Source: Vibrio ostreicida (lineage in GTDB: Bacteria > Pseudomonadota > Gammaproteobacteria > Enterobacterales > Vibrionaceae). From it: a stretch of DNA of 64,000 nucleotides. The notes beneath the pieces were generated by a model. The model saw only the letters and a program-made list of their open reading frames with translations. It ran no database searches and was not told where the DNA came from. The stretch covers positions 1 to 64,000 of the forward strand of contig NZ_JABEYA020000001.1 of assembly GCF_013074385.2 (NCBI RefSeq), in the 5' to 3' direction. This document shows positions 17,927 to 27,984 of this stretch, piece by piece. Within the stretch, counting starts at the first letter, position 1; every line of letters begins with the position of its first letter. The position numbers and the translations under genes are program-made.

Positions 17927-19072
17927 ATGATAAAGACTTTTCATCACAAAGTGGCCAGTAAATCGGATACAAATCAGAATCTTGAAGATGAGTCCCCTTC
18001 GTCACTCCAATCTTCTTCTGAGGCCCCAAAGGTAAAGCAGTTTTTTGGTGTTGCCTCTTCAAGCAGCCAAAAAAATAATCCCCCTGTTATTGAAGAGCCC
18101 TTGGAAAGTACAACGACATCAGAAGAAGTGCTCTCTTACCAAAATATAGAGAGAAAACCATCCGTCTTATTTAGTAATAAAATTAAATCGATTCAAAGCG
18201 ATGTCGTCGACGTTGATGACTCTCTGATGAAAATAGCGGAATCAGTTTGCGAGAAAGAGTTTAATGGATTCGTTCTCTCTAAAGGTGAATACTTAATGAT
18301 CAATAACATTAAGTCTTCAATCAATTTCGATGACCCTTCTTGCCAAATTGAGTTTGGTAGCCAGCTTTCTAAGCGATTTCAAGATGTCCAAGGGTTTTTA
18401 TCCGATTACGCAAAAATTGGTAAAGTTGATCGAATTCTTCAATTAGGCACAGCTATTATCGATTTAGCAAAAAGCATTGATATAGATATATTTAATCCAA
18501 ATAAAATATCGACAAAAATATCTAGCTTTCTGGGAAGTAAAAAGCAAAAAATACGAAAGGTTAAGTTTGAATTCGATAGCGCCAGTGACCGGATAGATCT
18601 CAGAATCAATAAGATATTTGATAACTTAAGTGAAACACACAACACTTTAGATGAGTTTCGTAAATGGTCCAAAGAGTTAACTAGCCTACAGCGCGAGGTG
18701 AGGCTAAGTGTTATTGCCTTGATGTTGACCATCCAAAGCCCCTCTGGAATAGACAACCAAGGTAGTAGTGATTTACCTGAAGTATTTAGGGATGGAAATA
18801 AAGAATCATTACAGCGCTGGGAAAGGAAGTTGAATAACCTTAGGGCTCTCGGGCAATCTATAGAGTTAACCTTTCCACAAATGGACTTATACACAAGTAA
18901 CTTAGTGACTAGTTTCGAAAGACTTGAAGAGATAAAAGTGAATATTATTCAAGTATGGAAACAACAGTTTTTGAGCATTATTGCTGAAGATGAATCTAAT
19001 GATTCTACTATGTACTACGAGCTCAATGATATTCAAGAAACCCTAATTCGAAATATAGAGGAACTTCAATAA
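17927..19072 (+). CDS. Divergent TelA-like coiled-coil protein
   Basis: The 381-residue protein is starting at 17927 (GAAGAAGAA nine bases ahead) rather than 17900. Residues 1-85 are low-complexity, rich in Ser, Glu and Pro, and probably disordered. The rest is almost all alpha-helical and heptad-like. The C-terminal part (IELTFPQMDLYTSNLVTSFE, then NIIQVWKQQFLSII) mirrors the region of the TelA neighbour that reads APMIRMVQTNNITLIEKFNN and IPSWKKQFTLAI. I therefore take it for a diverged paralogue of the TelA next to it. It has no signal peptide. Its stop overlaps the TelA start by one base. Function unknown. Confidence 0.6.
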   Translation: MIKTFHHKVASKSDTNQNLEDESPSSLQSSSEAPKVKQFFGVASSSSQKNNPPVIEEPLESTTTSEEVLSYQNIERKPSVLFSNKIKSIQSDVVDVDDSLMKIAESVCEKEFNGFVLSKGEYLMINNIKSSINFDDPSCQIEFGSQLSKRFQDVQGFLSDYAKIGKVDRILQLGTAIIDLAKSIDIDIFNPNKISTKISSFLGSKKQKIRKVKFEFDSASDRIDLRINKIFDNLSETHNTLDEFRKWSKELTSLQREVRLSVIALMLTIQSPSGIDNQGSSDLPEVFRDGNKESLQRWERKLNNLRALGQSIELTFPQMDLYTSNLVTSFERLEEIKVNIIQVWKQQFLSIIAEDESNDSTMYYELNDIQETLIRNIEELQ

Positions 19073-20272
19073 ATGACTTTTAAACCAGCGAGCTTTAGCC
19101 CGAGTAGGCCGATGTCAAATACAGTGGTTGAAACTGCACCGGTAAATGGTGAGCTATTACCTCAGCTCGATCTAACTCACCTAGATACACAACTGAATGT
19201 CGCTATTGACATGTATAAGAAAGAGTTAGTCGAAGCTGCATTGGACCCGCAAGAAGTTTATTCACAGATTTATACACAACTAAAAGATAGCGATGTATTT
19301 TCTGCCCATGGAATATCAACACTCGGCCAGTCATCTGCAGAGAGAATCGGAGAGTATTCCGATTCGATGTTGAAACATGTTCGTACCAAAGATCTTGAGG
19401 AGATGGGTGATAATCTAAATGCCGTTATTGGAATGGCGAAAGGTGTGGATATCTCCAGCCTCGTTGGAAAGGAAAGTTTTTTTGGTAAGATTGTCCAAAA
19501 GTTTCGTAATACCAAAGAGGCCATTCTTTCGCAATTTAATTCTGTAAGTACTCAATTGGATCGTGTTGTAAAAGAAGTCGATTCCCAACAAAATCGTTTG
19601 CAAGAAAGATCGGTACAACTTGATGTTGTATTTAATCAGAACATCCTTCAATACAAATCGCTCTCTCAATCAATAGTGTACGGCGAAGCGAGAAGGTTGT
19701 TGGTTAAAGATAAAATAGATGAACTTTCATCTGACCCTGAAATTCAGAGTTCTCCTCTTAAAACTCAAATGGTAAGCGATTTACAATCAAACCATGATCG
19801 TATTCAAAAACGCACGCATGATTTGAAAAGTTTGCAGCTATTGGCGTTACAAACAGCCCCAATGATTCGTATGGTTCAAACCAATAATATTACTTTGATT
19901 GAAAAGTTTAATAATATAAAGACACTGACCATTCCATCTTGGAAAAAGCAATTTACGCTGGCTATTTCCATGCTTGAACAGAAAAAATCGCTGGAGCTGT
20001 CTTCAAAAATTGATGATGCCACCAACGACTTAATTCGAAAGAATGCGGATCTCTTAAGACAAAACACCTTGCAGACAGCGCAAGCGAATCAGCGCTCGGC
20101 TATCGATATTGAAACACTAGAGCATGTTCAACAGACACTCATCTCGACACTTGAAGATGTGGTGGCTATTGAGCAAGAAGGGGCACGCAACCGTCAGGTC
20201 GCCGATGAGAAAATGGTTAACATGAGACAACAGCTTTCAAGCATGCTGAAAAATAAAAAAGGAAATGAATAA
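19073..20272 (+). CDS. telA: TelA-family toxic-anion resistance protein
   Basis: The 399-residue protein fits the TelA/KlaA family, cytosolic helical proteins found in tellurite-resistance loci. Typical features are a variable N-terminus, a central helical region (GKIVQKFRNTKEAILSQFNS, then LDRVVKEVDSQQNRLQERS) and the signature QTAPMIRMVQTNNITLIEKF with IPSWKKQFTLAI at about residues 263-300. It is predicted to be long helices with no membrane span. Its start shares bases with the previous stop (TAAATG) and its stop overlaps the next start (TAATGG), so all three are coupled. The name reflects the family; tellurite resistance is not shown here. Confidence 0.85.
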   Translation: MTFKPASFSPSRPMSNTVVETAPVNGELLPQLDLTHLDTQLNVAIDMYKKELVEAALDPQEVYSQIYTQLKDSDVFSAHGISTLGQSSAERIGEYSDSMLKHVRTKDLEEMGDNLNAVIGMAKGVDISSLVGKESFFGKIVQKFRNTKEAILSQFNSVSTQLDRVVKEVDSQQNRLQERSVQLDVVFNQNILQYKSLSQSIVYGEARRLLVKDKIDELSSDPEIQSSPLKTQMVSDLQSNHDRIQKRTHDLKSLQLLALQTAPMIRMVQTNNITLIEKFNNIKTLTIPSWKKQFTLAISMLEQKKSLELSSKIDDATNDLIRKNADLLRQNTLQTAQANQRSAIDIETLEHVQQTLISTLEDVVAIEQEGARNRQVADEKMVNMRQQLSSMLKNKKGNE

Positions 20273-20838
20273 TGGCGATTAATTTAGAGAAAGGTAACTC
20301 CATTAACCTGAATAAAGTGGAACCGGAACTGACCAAATTGAAATTGGGCCTAGGTTGGGATCTATTAGCCACTGAACCCCCGATTGATATTGATTGCAGT
20401 ATTTTTATTTGTAGTAATGATGCTCAACAGCAACCTAAGCTTATCTCAGATAATCACTTTGTTTTTTATAATAATCTAAAGTGCCCTCAGAACGCAGTCA
20501 CCCATGAGGGTGATAATCGAACGGGTGAGGGTGACGGCGATGACGAAGTCATTCATATCGACCTACCGAATATTGATCCAAATGCGACTGAGTTATCAAT
20601 TTTTGTCACTATCCATAATGACAACCGTGGTTTTTCAAAGGTAACGACGAGTTACATTCGCCTCTATAATGAACTCACTGGCAACCTAATCGCGGAATAC
20701 TATTTGGGTCAAGAGTTTGCCAATGAGAGTGCGGTTCAATTCGGTTCTTTGGTCAGAAACGGCAGTGAATGGTCATTCCATGCTGTGGGCGCTGGTTATC
20801 AACTGGCTTTAGGTGACATTGTTGCGGGCTATCAATAA
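20272..20838 (+). CDS. TerD-family protein (TerD/TerE-like)
   Basis: This 188-residue beta-sandwich protein belongs to the TerD family. It starts MAINLEKGNSINLNK, contains the family GLGWD strand, and has the calcium-binding acidic loop HEGDNRTGEGDGDDE at about residues 79-93. It lacks the C-terminal GRT motif of TerZ and has the SLVRNGSEWSF finish, so TerD/TerE type. TerD proteins are thought to act on the inner face of the membrane in stress responses. It overlaps telA by one base and lies 11 bases upstream of the second TerD gene. Confidence 0.88.
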   Translation: MAINLEKGNSINLNKVEPELTKLKLGLGWDLLATEPPIDIDCSIFICSNDAQQQPKLISDNHFVFYNNLKCPQNAVTHEGDNRTGEGDGDDEVIHIDLPNIDPNATELSIFVTIHNDNRGFSKVTTSYIRLYNELTGNLIAEYYLGQEFANESAVQFGSLVRNGSEWSFHAVGAGYQLALGDIVAGYQ

Positions 20839-20849
20839 GGGATTGAACA

Positions 20850-21425
20850 ATGGCGATTAAATTATCCAAAAACTCTTCTATCTCTTTGACGAAAGAAGTT
20901 GAACAACTGTCTAAAGTCACGGTTGGGGTTGGGTGGGATATGGCAAAACCCACAGGATTTTTATCATCTTTATTTGGAGCAACTTCGATCGATCTGGATG
21001 CTTCGTGTGTTTTACTTGATGAGAAGCTTCGAGAGGTTGATACCGTTTGGTTTGGTCAACTTAAGTCAAAGTGTGGTGCTATAAAACATAGCGGCGATAA
21101 CCGTACCGGTGATGGGGATGGGGATGATGAACAAATTAGCATCTCGTTGCCGAAACTTCCCAAGTCGGTGCACCATCTTGCGATTACGGTCAACAGTTAT
21201 GCAGGCCAATCTTTCGAGAAAGTGGACAATGCATTTTGCCGTGTAATGGACCGTTCTTCTAAAGAAATATGTCGTTTTACTTTGTCAGAACAAGGTCGCC
21301 ATACCGGAGTGTTTATCGGTTTACTGAGCGTTAAGCAAGGTGAGTGGATATTCAGTTCTAAGGGCATACCGATGTCAGGTCGAACGGTCGATGAGCTTAA
21401 GACACAAGTCATGGCCCATATCTAG
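20850..21425 (+). CDS. TerD-family protein (TerZ-like)
   Basis: The 191-residue protein is a second TerD-family member. It contains VGVGWD, a GFLSSLFGATSIDLDASCVLL segment resembling TerZ, the calcium-site loop HSGDNRTGDGDGDDE, and the DNAFCRV and EQGRHTGV motifs typical of TerZ. Both calcium motifs of the pair are intact, arguing for function. It is the last gene of the operon and is followed by a hairpin. No terA, terB or terC gene adjoins. Confidence 0.88.
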   Translation: MAIKLSKNSSISLTKEVEQLSKVTVGVGWDMAKPTGFLSSLFGATSIDLDASCVLLDEKLREVDTVWFGQLKSKCGAIKHSGDNRTGDGDGDDEQISISLPKLPKSVHHLAITVNSYAGQSFEKVDNAFCRVMDRSSKEICRFTLSEQGRHTGVFIGLLSVKQGEWIFSSKGIPMSGRTVDELKTQVMAHI

Positions 21426-21453
21426 GCTAGGCTGAGTGGTTAAGTGCCTAACA

Positions 21454-21483
21454 ACCAGCGTTCGTTGACTCTAGAACGCTGGT
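21454..21483. terminator. Hairpin ending the Ter operon and the convergent CBS gene
   Basis: ACCAGCGTTC (21454-21463) pairs perfectly with GAACGCTGGT (21474-21483) around a ten-base loop, midway between two convergent genes. No strong T-run follows on either side, so it is a structural stop candidate rather than a classic intrinsic terminator. Confidence 0.6.
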
Positions 21484-21503
21484 CATCTTACCCATCAATG
21501 TCA

Positions 21504-21947
21504 CTATAACTCCAATTCTTGCGGTTCATTTTCTAGCTGTAACTTGAGGAGATTGATGGCGATGGCCACAAAATCGCTGTCTGTGATGATTCCGACGAGT
21601 TGTCCCTTCTCAACGACCGGAAGACAACCGACTTTATATTTCTGCATATAGATCGCACTCTCTTTTAAACCTGACTGTGGCGAGACGGTCATAACGCCTG
21701 TTTTCATGATTTGATAGAGCGGTGTATGAAGGGTAAAAGATTGAGTTTCTGTATTTGAGTTTAAAAAGGATTCTTGCGCAGCAAGTACGTCACGCTGCGA
21801 GACGACTCCAAGTAACTGATGGTTATCATCAACAATTGGTATATGTCGAATATCGAGCGCTTCCATCGTGTGCTTTGCATCGGCAAGTTGATGGGAGCGC
21901 AACAAGGTATGTGGGGTGCGTGTCATCATATCTTCAACTTTAATCAT
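21504..21947 (-). CDS. CBS-domain pair protein
   Basis: The 147-residue cytosolic protein is made of two CBS domains. The first (about 8-60) reads MTRTPHTLLRSHQLADAKHT with IRHIPIVDDNHQLLGVVSQR. The second (about 78-135) reads MKTGVMTVSPQSGLKESAIY with VGCLPVVEKGQLVGIITDSD. Such pairs bind adenine nucleotides and regulate other proteins or report energy state. It starts at 21947 with a strong AGGAGG. In V. cholerae, as I recall, the equivalent gene directly follows aceA, so the operon before it looks inserted. Confidence 0.85.
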   Translation of the reverse strand: MIKVEDMMTRTPHTLLRSHQLADAKHTMEALDIRHIPIVDDNHQLLGVVSQRDVLAAQESFLNSNTETQSFTLHTPLYQIMKTGVMTVSPQSGLKESAIYMQKYKVGCLPVVEKGQLVGIITDSDFVAIAINLLKLQLENEPQELEL

Positions 21948-22141
21948 AGCGTCCTCCTAGGCTCTGCGTTCATCTTCTAAATATAGCTATTTTCCATCGG
22001 TGAGTTTGAGAGCGGTATAGATTTTATTCTTAACGATGGGCAAAAAATTAAGAATGATTGACGATCAATTATTAGAGGTGGCCGCTCCAGTTATCGCAGC
22101 ATGTATTTGGTGACAGATTGTAATAATTGATCGCTCAAGTC

Positions 22142-22169
22142 TTGCTATTGCGCTTAGGCGGCCTATACT
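22142..22169 (+). promoter_or_regulatory. Sigma-70-type promoter of queA
   Basis: TTGCTA (22142-22147) and TATACT (22164-22169) are spaced by 16 bases, close to consensus, and lie 71 bases upstream of the queA start codon. This probably drives the queA-tgt-yajC-secDF run. Confidence 0.65.
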
Positions 22170-22240
22170 ATCCGGCTGCTAAAAAGCGTTGTTTGCAAGA
22201 CAATCAGCTTGGCCATTACTCACGAAAAAAGATCCGAATC

Positions 22241-23293
22241 ATGCAAGTATCCGATTTTCACTTTGACTTACCTGATGAACTCATTGCTCGCTACCCCCAG
22301 CCGACACGTACTGCAAGCCGACTCCTGAAGTTGGACGGCAATTCTGGTGCCATTAAGGATGGCTCATTTATTGATGTGCTTGATTTGGTTCAGCCGGGCG
22401 ATCTCGTTGTGTTCAATAATACCCGAGTTATTCCCGCGCGGTTGTTTGGTCGAAAAGAGTCCGGCGGTAAACTAGAAGTATTAGTTGAACGCATGCTGGA
22501 TGACAAAAGTATTCTGGCTCACGTACGCTGTTCTAAATCACCCAAACCAGGCTCAACAGTCATCATCGGTGAAAACGAACAATATCGTGCTGAAATGGTG
22601 GCGCGTCACGATGCATTATTTGAACTCAAGTTTGATTCAGATAAAACGGTTTTAGCGATTCTGGAAGACATTGGTCACATGCCTTTACCTCCCTATATAG
22701 ACCGTCCAGATGAAGAGTCAGATAAAGAGCGCTATCAAACGGTATACAACCAGAAACCTGGAGCCGTAGCAGCACCCACTGCGGGTCTGCATTTTGATGA
22801 CCCGTTGATCGAATCAATTAAAGCAAAAGGTGTTGAACTCGCTTATGTCACACTTCATGTTGGGGCTGGTACATTTCAACCCGTAAAAGTTGATAATATT
22901 AATGATCATCATATGCATGCAGAGTATGTCGAAGTCCCTTTAGAGGTGGTTGATGCCATTAAGGAAACAAAAGAACGTGGTGGTCGTGTTATCGCGGTCG
23001 GAACGACTTCCGTACGCTCGTTGGAAAGCGCCGCGCAGCAAGCAATAAAAAATGGAACGGAGCTAGCTCCATTTTTTGGTGACACAGAGATTTTCATTTA
23101 TCCGGGTTACCAATATCAGTTAGTGGATTGTTTGATTACTAATTTCCACCTCCCTGAATCGACGCTGATTATGCTAGTGAGTGCGTTTGCAGGGTATGAG
23201 CACACGATGGCCGCTTACCAGCATGCCGTGGCCAATCAGTACCGTTTCTTCTCCTATGGTGACTCTATGTTCATCGACAAGAAAACGGCATAA
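22241..23293 (+). CDS. queA: S-adenosylmethionine:tRNA ribosyltransferase-isomerase
   Basis: QueA moves the ribosyl group of S-adenosylmethionine onto preQ1 in tRNA, forming epoxyqueuosine. The 350-residue length is typical. It begins [20 protein letters not shown] and contains [52 protein letters not shown] and [17 protein letters not shown], all family signatures. The ATG at 22241 is chosen over 22127, which would put 38 unlike residues ahead. It is followed by tgt, its partner in queuosine formation. Confidence 0.95.
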   Translation: MQVSDFHFDLPDELIARYPQPTRTASRLLKLDGNSGAIKDGSFIDVLDLVQPGDLVVFNNTRVIPARLFGRKESGGKLEVLVERMLDDKSILAHVRCSKSPKPGSTVIIGENEQYRAEMVARHDALFELKFDSDKTVLAILEDIGHMPLPPYIDRPDEESDKERYQTVYNQKPGAVAAPTAGLHFDDPLIESIKAKGVELAYVTLHVGAGTFQPVKVDNINDHHMHAEYVEVPLEVVDAIKETKERGGRVIAVGTTSVRSLESAAQQAIKNGTELAPFFGDTEIFIYPGYQYQLVDCLITNFHLPESTLIMLVSAFAGYEHTMAAYQHAVANQYRFFSYGDSMFIDKKTA

Positions 23294-23332
23294 TAAACAA
23301 GATAGTAGTTACGAGTGCTAGCATGACGCTAG

Positions 23333-24574
<1,242 letters not shown>

Positions 24575-24591
24575 AGATTACATTACAAAGT

Positions 24592-24611
24592 CTTTGGCTT
24601 TCTAGCCAAAG
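24592..24611. repeat. Hairpin between tgt and yajC
   Basis: CTTTGGC (24592-24598) pairs exactly with GCCAAAG (24605-24611) around TTTCTA. No T-run follows directly, so it may be a partial terminator or a processing site separating the tgt and yajC messages. Confidence 0.5.
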
Positions 24612-24741
24612 GCAATATTGAAAAATCTGGCAAACGCTACTTTTTTGAGAGAATGATCTCTAATCGTTAGTCTCTCTCTTGAAACGTAATGGCGATGGCC
24701 CAACTTGACACATTAATAGAAAAGAATAGAGGATTGTTTTA

Positions 24742-25068
24742 ATGATTATTTCTCGAGCTTATGCCGCAGAAGGTGCACCAGCTGGTGGTGGTTATGAAAT
24801 GCTGATCATGCTAGGCATGTTTGCTGTAATTTTTTACTTTATGATCTATCGACCGCAAGCAAAGCGGGTAAAAGAGCATAAGAGCCTAATGTCGTCAATG
24901 GCAAAGGGAGATGAAGTGCTGACCAGTGGTGGCTTAGTTGGAAAAATCACCAAGATAGCAGATGAAAGTGACTACATTTCTATCGAGCTTAACGCTAATA
25001 ATGAAATCGTCATCAAGAAAGACTTTATTACGGCAGTGTTACCTAAAGGTACGCTGAAATCTCTCTAA
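24742..25068 (+). CDS. yajC: Sec translocon accessory subunit YajC
   Basis: The 108-residue inner-membrane protein has one membrane span (about 19-40, LIMLGMFAVIFYFMIYRPQ) followed by the conserved RPQAKRVKEHKSLMSSMAKG and GGLVGKI stretches. It binds SecDF and supports SecYEG-dependent protein export. It precedes secD by 21 bases. Confidence 0.95.
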   Translation: MIISRAYAAEGAPAGGGYEMLIMLGMFAVIFYFMIYRPQAKRVKEHKSLMSSMAKGDEVLTSGGLVGKITKIADESDYISIELNANNEIVIKKDFITAVLPKGTLKSL

Positions 25069-25089
25069 TACAGCAGAAGGATCCTCGCT

Positions 25090-26946
25090 GTGCTTAACCG
25101 CTATCCGTTATGGAAGTATTTGATGGTGGTGTTGACCATCGCTATCGCTGCTTTGTACGCACTTCCTAATCTTTACGGTGAAGATCCGGCCATTCAAATT
25201 ACAGGGGCGCGTGGCGCCCCTGTTGATCTGTCAACGCTGGATTCTGTCACTCAAGTTCTTGAGGCAAAGAGCTTACCCCATCAATCTATTGCTCTCGAGA
25301 ATGGATCGATTCTTGTTCGTTTTAACGATACAGACACGCAAATAAGTGCGCGTGATGTGATCAATGAAGCGCTCGGTAAAGACGCAATTGTTGCGCTTAA
25401 TCTCGCCCCTGCGACCCCAAACTGGCTTGAATCGATTGGTGCCGCGCCAATGAAGTTGGGTCTTGATCTGCGTGGTGGCGTTCACTTCCTAATGGAAGTG
25501 GATATGGACGCGGCAATGGAAAAACTTGTCAGTCAACAGGAAGAAGCATTCCGCAGTGAGCTACGCGAAGAAAAAATTCGCTATCGAGCGATTCGTCCAC
25601 TTGATGATAACAAGGTCGAAGTCCTGCTTCGTAACGCTGAACAATTAGCGGATGCGAAACGCTTGCTACAACAAAATCACCCAGATATGACGTTCTTCGA
25701 CTCGGAGCAAGGAGATCGTTTTGAGCTGACGGCGATGTTTACTGAGCAGCGTCTTGCTGAAATTCGCAATTATGCCGTCGAGCAAAACATCACGATTCTA
25801 CGTAACCGTGTCAATGAATTGGGCGTGGCAGAGCCATTGGTGCAACGTCAAGGTGCCAGTCGCATTGTTGTCGAGCTTCCAGGGGTTCAGGATACGGCTC
25901 GTGCCAAAGAAATTCTAGGCGCGACGGCGACATTGGAATTTCGTGAAGTCAACGCTAGAGCTGATCTTGCTGCCGCAGCAAGCGGTCGAGCTCCAGCGGG
26001 CAGTGAAATCAAAACGGATCGCAACGGCCGTCCTGTTGTGCTTAAAAAGCGCATCATTCTCGGTGGTTCAAGTATTACAGATGCCAGTTCAAGTGCCGAT
26101 GAATATGGCCGCCCTCAAGTCAACATCTCGCTTGACAGCGAAGGTGGCAATAAGATGTCTGCCTTTTCAAAAAATAACATTGGTCAGTTAATGGCGACTG
26201 TTTTTGCTGAGTACAAAGACAGTGGTCGACGTACGTCAGAAGGGAAAGTCATTCTGACGAAGCACGAAGAAGTGATCAATCAGGCGACGATTCAGTCAGC
26301 GTTGGGCCGCAATTTCCGGATCACAGGTATTGATTCTGCTGCTGAAGCACACAATCTGGCGCTTCTTTTAAGAGCGGGAGCTTTGATTGCACCGATATCC
26401 ATTGTTGAAGAGCGTACTATTGGCCCATCTATGGGTCAGCAGAATATCGACATGGGTGTGATGGCATGTATTTGGGGTATGGTTGCCGTGATGTTGTTTA
26501 CATTGCTCTACTACCGTAAATTTGGCTTCATCGCGAACATGGCATTGATGGTGAACCTTGTGCTCATTATAGGGGTGATGTCGATGATTCCGGGGGCGAC
26601 TATGACGTTGCCGGGTATCGCCGGTATTGTTCTCACTGTCGGTATGGCGGTTGATGCCAATGTCTTGATCTTTGAGCGGATTCGTGAGGAGCTGCGTGAT
26701 GGGCGTAACCCTCAGCAGGCGATCCATCAAGGGTACGCTAATGCATTTAGTACGATCGCAGATGCGAACATTACCACGCTGATCACTGCGATTATATTGT
26801 TCGCCGTTGGAACTGGAGCGATCAAAGGCTTTGCTGTGACCCTATCGATCGGCATCCTGACTTCAATGTTTACTGCCATTATAGGAACACGATGTGTCGT
26901 GAACCTGTTGTACGGTGGTAAACGCGTTAATAAATTGTCGATCTAA
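25090..26946 (+). CDS. secD: Protein translocase subunit SecD
   Basis: The 618-residue protein has an N-terminal membrane span (10-30), a large periplasmic domain with the [13 protein letters not shown] segment, and five C-terminal spans carrying [20 protein letters not shown] and [12 protein letters not shown]. With SecF it uses the proton gradient to complete export. GTG start at 25090 follows AAGGATCCT. It is 14 bases from secF. Confidence 0.95.
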   Translation: MLNRYPLWKYLMVVLTIAIAALYALPNLYGEDPAIQITGARGAPVDLSTLDSVTQVLEAKSLPHQSIALENGSILVRFNDTDTQISARDVINEALGKDAIVALNLAPATPNWLESIGAAPMKLGLDLRGGVHFLMEVDMDAAMEKLVSQQEEAFRSELREEKIRYRAIRPLDDNKVEVLLRNAEQLADAKRLLQQNHPDMTFFDSEQGDRFELTAMFTEQRLAEIRNYAVEQNITILRNRVNELGVAEPLVQRQGASRIVVELPGVQDTARAKEILGATATLEFREVNARADLAAAASGRAPAGSEIKTDRNGRPVVLKKRIILGGSSITDASSSADEYGRPQVNISLDSEGGNKMSAFSKNNIGQLMATVFAEYKDSGRRTSEGKVILTKHEEVINQATIQSALGRNFRITGIDSAAEAHNLALLLRAGALIAPISIVEERTIGPSMGQQNIDMGVMACIWGMVAVMLFTLLYYRKFGFIANMALMVNLVLIIGVMSMIPGATMTLPGIAGIVLTVGMAVDANVLIFERIREELRDGRNPQQAIHQGYANAFSTIADANITTLITAIILFAVGTGAIKGFAVTLSIGILTSMFTAIIGTRCVVNLLYGGKRVNKLSI

Positions 26947-26960
26947 GGCTAGGAATAACT

Positions 26961-27908
26961 ATGTTTCAGATTCTAAAAGCAAATAAAATGATCGACTTTA
27001 TGCGTTGGTCCAAATTTGCCTTCATTCTGTCCATCGTTCTGATCGGATTATCGATCTTTACGTTGTCGACTAAATGGTTAAATTGGGGGTTGGATTTTAC
27101 CGGAGGCACATTAATTGAGGTGGGCTTTGAGCAGCCTGCAAACCTTGAAGAAATTCGGGCCTCGCTTGATGCAAAAGGGTTTGGTGACGCAACCGTTCAA
27201 AACTTCGGTAGTGCTCGCGATGTCATGGTGCGCCTGCGTCCTCGAGAAGGTATCGCCAACGAGACATTGGGTAACCAGATTCTCGCGGCAATCCAAACTG
27301 GGACGGGTGACAACGTCGAAATGCGTCGGATCGAGTTTGTTGGTCCAAACGTTGGTGATGAACTGACAGAAGCGGGTGGTCTGGCGATCATAGCATCGCT
27401 GTTGTGCATCTTACTCTATGTTTCCATGCGTTTTGAATGGCGTTTGGCCGCAGGTGCCGTTTTAGCCCTTGTTCATGATGTCATCATTACCCTAGGCGTT
27501 TTTTCGCTGATGCAAATTGAAGTGGATCTGACGATTGTTGCAGCATTGCTGACCGTTGTCGGTTACTCACTCAATGATACGATCGTGGTGTTTGACCGTA
27601 TCCGTGAGAACTTCCGAAAAATGCGTAAAGGGGAGCCAGCTGAGATCATGAACAGTTCGGTGACTCAGACGTTGAGCCGGACATTAATTACGTCTGGGAC
27701 CACCTTGTTCGTTGTTATTGCACTTTTTGCTCAGGGCGGCGCCATGATTCATGGTTTTGCAACAGCATTGTTGTTGGGCATAACCGTAGGTACTTACTCT
27801 TCGATCTATGTGGCTTCAGCACTGGCTCTTAAGCTAGGTATTACCAAAGAACATTTGATGCCTCCTCAAATTGAGAAAGAGGGAGCAGAACTGGATGAAA
27901 TGCCTTAA
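26961..27908 (+). CDS. secF: Protein translocase subunit SecF
   Basis: The 315-residue partner of SecD has six predicted membrane spans. Landmarks are WGLDFTGGTLIEV, FVGPNVGDEL, YSLNDTIVVFDRIREN and RTLITSGTTLFVV. It forms the SecDF complex with SecD and YajC at the inner membrane and ends the operon; a clear terminator follows. Confidence 0.95.
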   Translation: MFQILKANKMIDFMRWSKFAFILSIVLIGLSIFTLSTKWLNWGLDFTGGTLIEVGFEQPANLEEIRASLDAKGFGDATVQNFGSARDVMVRLRPREGIANETLGNQILAAIQTGTGDNVEMRRIEFVGPNVGDELTEAGGLAIIASLLCILLYVSMRFEWRLAAGAVLALVHDVIITLGVFSLMQIEVDLTIVAALLTVVGYSLNDTIVVFDRIRENFRKMRKGEPAEIMNSSVTQTLSRTLITSGTTLFVVIALFAQGGAMIHGFATALLLGITVGTYSSIYVASALALKLGITKEHLMPPQIEKEGAELDEMP

Positions 27909-27924
27909 ATAGACGTTCTTAAAT

Positions 27925-27955
27925 AAAAACCGTTGAATATTCAACGGTTTTTTCT
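27925..27955. terminator. Terminator after secF, bidirectional
   Basis: AAAACCGTTGAA and TTCAACGGTTTT form a near-perfect stem, with A-rich bases on the left and T-rich TTTTTTCTTTT on the right. It lies 17 bases past secF and 30 before the convergent binding-protein gene end, and can serve both. Confidence 0.9.
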
Positions 27956-27984
27956 TTTACGAGGTAGGGTGACGGGCATCATTA

